Made by a program: the position numbers and the translations under genes. From Acidaminococcus massiliensis (GTDB lineage: Bacteria > Bacillota > Negativicutes > Acidaminococcales > Acidaminococcaceae), in the NCBI RefSeq assembly GCF_900095825.1, contig NZ_LT608315.1:2169628-2233627 (forward strand): a stretch of DNA of 64,000 nt. Direction: 5' to 3'. The notes beneath the pieces were generated by a model. The model was not told the origin of the DNA, ran no database searches, and saw only the letters and a program-made list of their open reading frames with translations. How positions within the stretch are numbered: position 1 is the stretch's first letter; each line of letters begins with the position of its first letter. Positions 59,559 to 64,000 of this stretch are shown here, in pieces.

Positions 59559-60119
59559 TCACAGATACTTCTTCTCTAATTTTTCCAAAATGGCCAGGTA
59601 ATGATCCTGGACCCCTTTGGCACTTTCTTCTTCTTCGAATTTCCGGCTCCGGGCATCGATGGCGGTCATGTCTTCCGGCGGCAGTTGATTCTCAGCAAAG
59701 GTGTACACCACATTGTTTTCCTTTTCAACATGGCGTTTCAGCAGCCGGGCATACCCCATGGTTTCCGTCAAGATATCCAGCTTATATTCGGTCTTAGGTT
59801 CCTTTTCGTACTGGTCCAGTGCCGTAGCCAGGCTCATCACATGGTCCCGTCCCAGGTCGTGCTCCACCAGCATCCCATGGGTTACCAAGTTATCCGCCAC
59901 CCGGCCCAATTTGGCCACCATCACCGGGAACAGAAACTTTTCTTCCTTCCCATGATGGTGTTTGTCCGCATAGTTCCGGATGAAATCCACCATCTCCCGG
60001 AAATCCCCCAGATCCACCGGCGCTCCTTCCAAGATCCCGATGCAGACCTGACGGATCACTTCCAGCATCCGGCTGATGTTGTGATGTTCTTCTTTCATCA
60101 ACTCAATACTGTAAGTCAT
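59559..60119 (-). CDS. Hemerythrin-domain protein
   Basis: This 186-residue four-helix protein carries the di-iron ligands: MKEEHHNISRMLEVI (about 9-23), ADKHHHGKEEKFLFPVM (about 51-67), HDLGRDHVMSLA (about 87-98) and RLLKRHVEKENNVVYTFAENQL (about 128-149). This H-HxxxE-HxxxH pattern binds O2 or NO at a di-iron site. The domain is like that of RIC/YtfE-type and DUF438-associated proteins in iron-sulfur repair. It is the third gene of an operon with an unknown protein and a DUF1858 protein, fitting oxygen or nitric oxide stress in an anaerobe. Confidence 0.9.
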   Translation of the reverse strand: MTYSIELMKEEHHNISRMLEVIRQVCIGILEGAPVDLGDFREMVDFIRNYADKHHHGKEEKFLFPVMVAKLGRVADNLVTHGMLVEHDLGRDHVMSLATALDQYEKEPKTEYKLDILTETMGYARLLKRHVEKENNVVYTFAENQLPPEDMTAIDARSRKFEEEESAKGVQDHYLAILEKLEKKYL

Positions 60120-60130
60120 ATTTTCCTCCT

Positions 60131-60739
60131 TCAGGCGGCTTTGGGGCGGAGCACGTAATGGGTATGGTCTTCCTGTTCCAGAGTATAGCCGGTCTGTTCC
60201 AGCATCCCTTCCATCATGGCATCCCGCAGGATATAGTACACCCGAGGGTCCACATCTGCCTCCTGCCAGTAAGCCCCATGGAGATCATCGGTCTGGTCCC
60301 AGGCAAAAGCATCGGGGTCCTGGTCGGTGACCTGGTTCACCCGGTCGCAGGGCATGCCATTGAGGAACGCGTCTTCGAAAGCCCGGTAGATGGCAGAAGC
60401 ATCGGCATCTGCTCCCAGAGCCCGGTCCCGGCCCACTTCCCTGGCCAGTTTTTCCAGTTCTGGCAGCAGGTCATCGTTGTGGTGGAGCAGGGCTGAAACC
60501 AGCTGGGCATAGCGGCCTTCCGCATCGTGGATCCGGCTCTGGAGCCAGCCATGGATATTCATGGTATCGATCAGTTCGTCCAGGGGACGGGTTTCTTCCT
60601 TTACATAGTCGGCAGCCGGCTTATCTCCGGTGCCCCAGCCCTGGGCTTCCGCTTCTGCCGCGATCCGGGCGATGATGGCCTCCTGGAGCTGGATCTTGCC
60701 GTACAGCCAATGATGGATGGGTCCCAAAAATGCGCTCAT
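60131..60739 (-). CDS. Conserved-looking acidic protein of unknown function in the hemerythrin operon
   Basis: This 202-residue soluble, mainly helical acidic protein starts SAFLGPIHHWLYGKIQLQEAIIARI. Other notable segments are TMNIHGWLQSRIHDAEGRYAQLV (about 60-82) and VTDQDPDAFAWDQTDDLHGAYWQEADVD (about 138-165). The histidines in the first segments could bind metal, but no known motif fits. It sits 14 bp after the DUF1858 gene and 11 bp before the hemerythrin gene, so a role in the same stress response is inferred. Confidence 0.65.
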   Translation of the reverse strand: MSAFLGPIHHWLYGKIQLQEAIIARIAAEAEAQGWGTGDKPAADYVKEETRPLDELIDTMNIHGWLQSRIHDAEGRYAQLVSALLHHNDDLLPELEKLAREVGRDRALGADADASAIYRAFEDAFLNGMPCDRVNQVTDQDPDAFAWDQTDDLHGAYWQEADVDPRVYYILRDAMMEGMLEQTGYTLEQEDHTHYVLRPKAA

Positions 60740-60753
60740 GGTCTCCCCTCCCC

Positions 60754-60966
60754 TCAGTCTTCCGCCAAAGCGGCGTTCACAGCATCAACCACCTTTTGCG
60801 GGTCCAGCCCATGGACAAAGGCAGCGTCATTCAGAGATTCCATCTGGGAAGAGGGGCAGCCCAGGCAATGCATCCCCACAGCCTGGAGAGCCGGGATGGC
60901 TTCCGGATATTCCGCACAGATCTTGCCGACCAACATTTCGCCCGTGATTTTTTTTGCAGTTTCCAT
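60754..60966 (-). CDS. DUF1858 protein (hybrid-cluster-protein-associated redox disulfide domain)
   Basis: This 70-residue single-domain protein has ITGEMLVGKICAEYPEAIPALQAVGMHCLGCPSSQMESL with the CLGC pair (about 33-36), a paralogue of 27805-28026. The start is at 60966, eight bases after GGAGG. It heads the operon with the unknown protein and hemerythrin. The family goes with hybrid cluster and di-iron proteins in anaerobes. Confidence 0.85.
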   Translation of the reverse strand: METAKKITGEMLVGKICAEYPEAIPALQAVGMHCLGCPSSQMESLNDAAFVHGLDPQKVVDAVNAALAED

Positions 60967-61081
60967 AATTGTTTCCTCCATTGTATGATGATTTTTTATT
61001 TTTCCCAATCAACAGAACCTGGCCTTGGGACAGGTCTTTTCCATCAGCCATTGACCTTTGACCGATTTTGTTCGTTGTTTC

Positions 61082-61099
61082 CTTACAGCTGTAAGTATA
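61082..61099 (-). promoter_or_regulatory. Operator-like palindrome overlapping a -10 box
   Basis: CTTACAGCTGTAAG (61082-61095) is a 14-bp perfect palindrome overlapping the minus-strand TATACT (complement 61094-61099). It lies about 120 bp before the DUF1858 start. A repressor there would block the DUF1858-hemerythrin operon. The regulator is unknown. Confidence 0.55.
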
Positions 61100-61110
61100 C
61101 CGGAGGAAAG

Positions 61111-61142
61111 AAAAAAGATATGTTGTTTAAACAACATATCTT
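61111..61142 (-). terminator. Terminator of the HydE-like gene
   Basis: A 28-bp perfect palindrome (61115-61142, centre TTTAAA) is followed on the minus strand by a T-run (61111-61116). Confidence 0.75.
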
Positions 61143-61153
61143 ACTTTTCTTTT

Positions 61154-62263
61154 TCAATTGTTTTCAGTGGGTTCCGTTTCTTCCGAAACAGCCGGATCCT
61201 GTTCTGCCGGCTGGGGATCTTCCACTCGGTTCTCATAGAGGAGGGAGTCGCCCCGGCCCGGGGTCAGGGAATACCCATAATTCTTCAAGTATCGGTACAT
61301 GACCTCCACGGTGTGGAGCATTTTCTTTTTGGAACTGTGGTCCAAATCCTCGGGATCGGCCGGAGGCGCCATGGGCATCCGCAGTACATTGGCTCCACTC
61401 TGGACGCTGAGGATCTGCCCGTGGGCGTGGATCCGCCGGAGGGACCAGGGCGCCACGATATTGGCCCGAGGAAACAGGATCCGCAGCACCGCTGTCAGCC
61501 GCAGGTATTCTTCCAGGGCCATCCGGTCCTGTTGGCGGAAAGGCGTCCCGTCTTCCGGCAGGAAGGGAGTCAGCGTGATGGAATGAGGAGCCAATTCCTG
61601 GAGCAGGGTAAGATCCCGGACCAGATATTCCGTCTGTTCATAGGGAGCCCCCACCAAGAAGCCGGTATCCGTTTCGTATCCCAGTTCCTTCAGGTCGTTC
61701 ACACAGGCGATCTTGGTGGACAGGGCATGGGTGGGCGGATGGAGGCGAGAAAAATGCAGGGGATCCGCCGTCTGGAAGCTGAGGAAGTACCGCTGGGCAC
61801 CAGCCTGGTGGAGCCGATGGTAGGACTGCCGGCTCCGTTCCCCGATAGAAAGCCCCAGGGCGCAGTCCGGGAACTGCTTTTTCAGGTTCTGCAGCAGGTT
61901 GCACATGATCATATCCGTGTAGTAATGATCTTCTCCGCCCTGGAGGAGGAAGGACCGGATGCCCAGTTCGTACCCCAGGCCGCAGGCTCCCCGGATCTGT
62001 TCCCAGTTCAGACGGAACCGGGCCAGGTCGTTGTTTTCTGCCCGGCGCTGGCAGAACAGGCAGTTCTGGGGACAGTGGTTTGTGAATTCCAGGACCCCCT
62101 GGAAATACACTTTTCGATGAAAGACGAAATTCATGGCCTCCTGGGCCCCTCGGAACAGCTTGGCCCGGAGCAGAGGATCTTCTGTCAGCAGAAGTTCCTT
62201 ATATTCCTCCTCCGTCAGAACGGAATATTCCTTCAGCTTATCCACCAGATCCACGATTGCCAC
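61154..62263 (-). CDS. hydE: HydE-like radical SAM protein
   Basis: This 369-residue radical SAM enzyme has the CxxxCxxC cluster in FTNHCPQNCLFCQRR (about 60-74), GIRSFLLQGGEDHYYTD (about 101-117), SIGERSRQSYHRLHQAGAQRYFLSFQTADP (about 139-168) and LGYETDTGFLVGAPYEQ (about 193-209). These features match HydE of [FeFe]-hydrogenase maturation more than BioB or PylB. The last about 20 residues are an acidic Pro/Glu tail. hydF, hydG and the hydrogenase are not in the window. It starts with GTG, and its ribosome site is weak. Confidence 0.75.
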   Translation of the reverse strand: MAIVDLVDKLKEYSVLTEEEYKELLLTEDPLLRAKLFRGAQEAMNFVFHRKVYFQGVLEFTNHCPQNCLFCQRRAENNDLARFRLNWEQIRGACGLGYELGIRSFLLQGGEDHYYTDMIMCNLLQNLKKQFPDCALGLSIGERSRQSYHRLHQAGAQRYFLSFQTADPLHFSRLHPPTHALSTKIACVNDLKELGYETDTGFLVGAPYEQTEYLVRDLTLLQELAPHSITLTPFLPEDGTPFRQQDRMALEEYLRLTAVLRILFPRANIVAPWSLRRIHAHGQILSVQSGANVLRMPMAPPADPEDLDHSSKKKMLHTVEVMYRYLKNYGYSLTPGRGDSLLYENRVEDPQPAEQDPAVSEETEPTENN

Positions 62264-62296
62264 CTGCTCTTTCTTTCGATTTTTCCTATCGCTTTA

Positions 62297-62818
62297 TTAT
62301 AATGCCTGCTGGGCCTCATTGTCCACCAAAGCCATGGCCGCCACATGGACGGTGGTCCCTTTCTTTTCCAAAAGCCGCAGCAAATCCCTTGCCGCCAGAT
62401 AGACTGTAGCCGTGTTCTCGTTGGGATGGATCCCGATCCGGCCCGCCCCTTCCAAGAACCGCCGGTCCAGGAAGAATTCTACCCTGTGCCCAGCATCGTT
62501 GAGCAGCCCGAAAGGCGTCACCGATCCAGGAGCCAGCTGCAGGAAGGAGGCCAAATCTGCTGGAGAAGCCAAGGAAAGCCGCCGGGTCCCCTGTTCCTTC
62601 TGGAAAGCCTTCAGATCCAGCCGGCCCTCCCCTTTCACCGTGATCAGTCCGTAAAACCTTTTTTTATCGTCCCGCACAAATAGATTGCAAGCCAGATCTT
62701 CCGGATACGGCAGCACAAGGGAATGGGTCCCTTCCATAGTAAAGACCGGAGGGTGTTCTGTCACGGCAAAAGGGATCCCCTCTTCTTCCAGCAGCCGGTA
62801 AATCGCCTCTTTTTCCAT
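62297..62818 (-). CDS. Prolyl-tRNA deacylase-like protein (YbaK/ProX family)
   Basis: This 173-residue protein clears mischarged aminoacyl-tRNA (typically Ala-tRNAPro). The N-terminus YRLLEEEGIPFAVTEHPPVFTM is the ProX/PrdX signature. KNLFVRDDKKRFYGLITVKGEGRLDL-like NLFVRDDKKRFYGLITVKG (about 46-64), RLSLASPADLASFLQLAPGSVTPFGLLND (about 79-107) and GIHPNENTATVYLAARDLLRLL (about 133-154) follow. The length is normal. Confidence 0.88.
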   Translation of the reverse strand: MEKEAIYRLLEEEGIPFAVTEHPPVFTMEGTHSLVLPYPEDLACNLFVRDDKKRFYGLITVKGEGRLDLKAFQKEQGTRRLSLASPADLASFLQLAPGSVTPFGLLNDAGHRVEFFLDRRFLEGAGRIGIHPNENTATVYLAARDLLRLLEKKGTTVHVAAMALVDNEAQQAL

Positions 62819-62839
62819 CCTGGCCCCTTCCTTTCAGAA

Positions 62840-62985
62840 AAAGAAAAAAGGCTGTCCGCTAAGACAGCCCTTCGGTTATGGCGGAAAGGTGGGAAAAGCC
62901 TTTACCATAGCCGTTTTAAAGGCTGAATAACAGAAAGTGCGCAAAAAGTGCGCAACCACTGAATTTTAATCTTCATTGCACCCCT
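62840..62985 (-). ncRNA. Candidate small RNA or tiny-peptide transcript
   Basis: A minus-strand TATAAT (complement 62989-62994) and the terminator at 62841-62870 bracket about 145 nt. It contains a 24-codon frame (MKIKIQWLRTFCALSVIQPL...) with poor ribosome-site spacing, a repeated GTGCGCA motif, and a hairpin formed by GGTTATGG (62874-62881) with CCATAGCC (62906-62913). The -35 box is weak. The case rests on a promoter-like box and an orphan terminator. Confidence 0.35.
62841..62870 (-). terminator. Terminator on the minus strand upstream of the deacylase gene
   Basis: GGCTGTC (62850-62856) and GACAGCC (62863-62869) form a 7-bp stem, followed on the minus strand by T6. It ends a transcript that must start to the right, where no protein gene on this strand is convincing. 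Confidence 0.75.
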
Positions 62986-62999
62986 GTAATTATAACAAG

Positions 63000-63033
63000 G
63001 CTCCTGGATTCCTTCCAGGGGCTCTTTATTTTG
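63000..63033 (+). terminator. Terminator-like hairpin upstream of the toxin gene
   Basis: GCTCCTGGA (63000-63008) pairs with TCCAGGGGC (63014-63022), followed by TCTTTATTTT. It would shield the toxin promoter from plus-strand read-through. Confidence 0.6.
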
Positions 63034-63110
63034 TCTGATATATAGGCAACCACATTCCCATTCTGGGAATCTGCTTCCAGGGGCTTTTTTGTCTTGTCTG
63101 ATATATTGGC
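63012..63110. repeat. Two imperfect 36-bp direct repeats upstream of the toxin gene
   Basis: 63012-63047 and 63074-63110 both read CTTCCAGGGGCT, a T-rich block, then TTGTCTGATATAT and GGC. They are separated by a small CATTCCC/GGGAATC-type inverted repeat. They may be the remains of a duplicated regulatory unit. Confidence 0.6.
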
Positions 63111-63116
63111 CCGTGT

Positions 63117-63144
63117 TTGTTATCACGGATTACTATGATATAAT
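63117..63144 (+). promoter_or_regulatory. Toxin promoter
   Basis: TTGTTA (63117-63122) - 16 bp - TATAAT (63139-63144), about 45 bp before the toxin start codon. Confidence 0.65.
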
Positions 63145-63190
63145 GGTTTCGTTGTCGTCCCCATTCTGGCAACAGAAGGGGGGTGTAAGT

Positions 63191-63289
63191 ATGAATCACC
63201 TTTTGTCCTTCCTGGTGTCCGTTGCGGCTAGTGTAGTTGGCTACTACATTCGCAAATGGTTAGACGGGCACGATAAAGACGGCAACTAG
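63191..63289 (+). CDS. Fst/Ldr-like small membrane toxin (type I toxin-antitoxin)
   Basis: The 32-residue peptide starts MNHLLSFLVSVAASVVGYY. A single hydrophobic helix (about 3-19) is followed by the charged tail YIRKWLDGHDKDGN, whose K-W-L-D resembles the WLD signature after the membrane segment of Fst-family toxins. AAGGGGGG lies seven bases before the ATG. Its start region is repeated at 63332-63357, within a convergent antisense RNA gene. Such peptides damage membranes when the antisense RNA is lost. An upstream in-frame ATG exists but has no ribosome site. Confidence 0.75.
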   Translation: MNHLLSFLVSVAASVVGYYIRKWLDGHDKDGN

Positions 63290-63291
63290 CC

Positions 63292-63359
63292 AAAAAATAC
63301 CCCCGGGCTAGACCCCCGGGGGTATTCGTGCAAGTATGCACCTTTTGTCCTTCTGGCTG
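63292..63359 (-). ncRNA. Antisense antitoxin RNA of the Fst-like locus
   Basis: A near-consensus minus-strand promoter (TTGACT-17-TATAAT, 63365-63393) starts an RNA near 63358. It first copies the complement of the direct repeat shared with the toxin start region, then reaches the hairpin 63296-63326 with T6. Its 5' part can pair with the toxin mRNA over the start codon (63187-63215), and its 3' part with the toxin terminator. This is the par/RNAII layout. Confidence 0.7.
63296..63326. terminator. Shared terminator of toxin and antitoxin RNAs
   Basis: A 12-bp perfect stem (63296-63307 with 63315-63326) with a 7-nt loop lies between the convergent transcripts. T6 follows on the minus strand, so termination is strongest for the antitoxin. 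Confidence 0.85.
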
Positions 63360-63364
63360 ATTCC

Positions 63365-63393
63365 ATTATAGGCCAGCCAGACAAGAAAGTCAA
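63365..63393 (-). promoter_or_regulatory. Antitoxin RNA promoter
   Basis: Minus strand: TTGACT (63388-63393) - 17 bp - TATAAT (63365-63370). It is much stronger than the toxin promoter by consensus, as expected for an antisense regulator. Confidence 0.85.
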
Positions 63394-63406
63394 TCATTGG
63401 ACAACG

Positions 63407-63461
63407 AACGGTATGTGTCAACAAGTTCTCGGTGAAACCTTCATTGCCGTATAGTTATTCA
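63407..63461 (-). repeat. 55-bp repeat near IS110 copy 3 (unit B)
   Basis: The minus strand matches 2033-2087 at about 90%. It lies 49 bp beyond the right end of IS110 copy 3, as unit A lies beyond copy 1, in the same orientation relative to the element. The bases between it and the element (63462-63510) show nothing recognisable. Confidence 0.75.
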
Positions 63462-63510
63462 GAAATAGGGTCAAAAATTTTTTATCGTTGCTTCGAGGTC
63501 GACGACGTAG

Positions 63511-64000
63511 ACCAACTATATAAAGTCAAGCCAATTTTAAAATAAATTTCAGTTGCTATGGATCTTGGCAAAAGGGCGCACTTACCCAAGCCCCCTCTTG
63601 TGGGCTTAAAAAAATCAGGCTAAATAAGGGCAGCCACTAATACCCAGCCGGTAAATCAATCGGATCAGTTTCTTGGCTACATGGGACAAAGCGATTTTGT
63701 AAGGCTTGTGTTCTGACAGTTTCTTTTCAAGGTATTCTTTGAATCTCGGTACGTTCTGTGCAACCAGGCGGGCGGCAAGGTACAGTGTCTTTCGCAGATA
63801 GGGGGATCCTCTTTTTTCCATCTTGTTATGCTTCGAATGGTAGTCTCCAGAGTCATGTTTGGAAGGTGACATCCCTGCGTAAGCCAGGAGCTTGTCGACA
63901 TCCGGAAAACGCTTGAAATCACCAACTTCGCCCAGAATGCTGGCACAAAGGGTATAACCGATCCCTGGTATGTCAATAATCGAAGATTCTTCCTGGTCCA
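63511..64000 (-). mobile_element. IS110-family insertion sequence, copy 3 (right part, cut by the window end)
   Basis: The right end and the last third of the transposase match copies 1 and 2. The end is marked by the CT core (complement AG at 63509-63510). The TTGACT of the circle-junction promoter is present (complement at 63525-63530). It is inverted relative to copies 1 and 2. Confidence 0.9.
63615..64000 (-). CDS. IS110-family transposase (copy 3, C-terminal part)
   Basis: About 129 C-terminal residues lie in the window. They include the HhH-like DIPGIGYTLC, AYAGMSPSKHDSGDYHSK with the expected catalytic serine, and the same C-terminus GISGCPYLA. One difference seen is VPRFKEY for VPKFKEY. 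The N-terminal part lies beyond the window. Confidence 0.9.
   Translation of the reverse strand, partial: DQEESSIIDIPGIGYTLCASILGEVGDFKRFPDVDKLLAYAGMSPSKHDSGDYHSKHNKMEKRGSPYLRKTLYLAARLVAQNVPRFKEYLEKKLSEHKPYKIALSHVAKKLIRLIYRLGISGCPYLA

Overview
The window looks like a chromosomal segment of a moderately high-GC, diderm Firmicute. Negativicutes, for example an Acidaminococcus relative, is my best guess. It rests on gene content (sbp/DUF881/divIB-type division genes, DNPR-type meso-DAP MurE, PyrK/PyrD-1B pyrimidine genes with a PyrR-type attenuator) and protein flavour, not on a marker gene. No rRNA, tRNA or CRISPR array was seen. Almost all housekeeping genes lie on the minus strand.

Layout. 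1-400 is a GC-rich, hairpin-dense non-coding stretch ended by an IS110-family element (copy 1, 401-1922). 2151-8613 holds a secreted protein, mutS2, a U32 peptidase and a secreted chagasin-like inhibitor. 8757-12472 is a type IV pilin/type II secretion-like operon (GspF-like protein and five pilin-like or envelope proteins). 12672-27622 is the division and cell-wall cluster reading mraZ-rsmH-ftsL-murE-murF-mraY-murD-murG-murC-ddl-ftsQ-DUF881-sbp-ftsZ-nrdR. It has a MraZ-box promoter, no ftsW and no division PBP gene, and an amber codon inside nrdR. A DUF1858 gene (27805) is followed by an IS3-family element (28040-29577). 29648-39162 is a complete de novo pyrimidine operon, pyrB-pyrC-carA-carB-pyrK-pyrD-pyrF-pyrE, behind a PyrR-type attenuator. 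39372-48484 is accessory: an RSH-like HD protein, an unknown protein, an Rpn-type nuclease, a McrBC-like pair with a DUF2357/PD-(D/E)XK nuclease, a GH18 lipoprotein-like enzyme, a MazG-like fragment and an HD nucleotidase. A pyruvate-kinase-like protein with Pho-box-like repeats upstream, a second inverted IS3 copy (50302-51839) and gltB follow. The right end has a MATE-transporter remnant cut by IS110 copy 2 (57959-59480), a hemerythrin/DUF1858 operon, a lone HydE-like radical SAM gene, a prolyl-tRNA deacylase-like gene, a compact type I toxin-antitoxin locus and a partial inverted IS110 copy 3.

How parts work together. The two large operons make peptidoglycan precursors and the divisome, and UMP. 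Their promoters carry recognisable autoregulatory or attenuation signals.

The most interesting biology is in the mobile and small elements. (1) The IS110 copies carry a likely bridge RNA whose target guide differs between copies. The element ends form a consensus promoter only when circularised, and copy 2 appears to have inserted into the target-guide loop of an older copy. (2) Both IS3 copies sit inside intrinsic-terminator hairpins with clean 3-bp duplications, and carry their own inward-facing terminators. (3) 63117-63393 has the architecture of a par/Fst-type type I toxin-antitoxin: a 32-residue membrane peptide, a convergent antisense RNA, shared direct repeats and a shared terminator.
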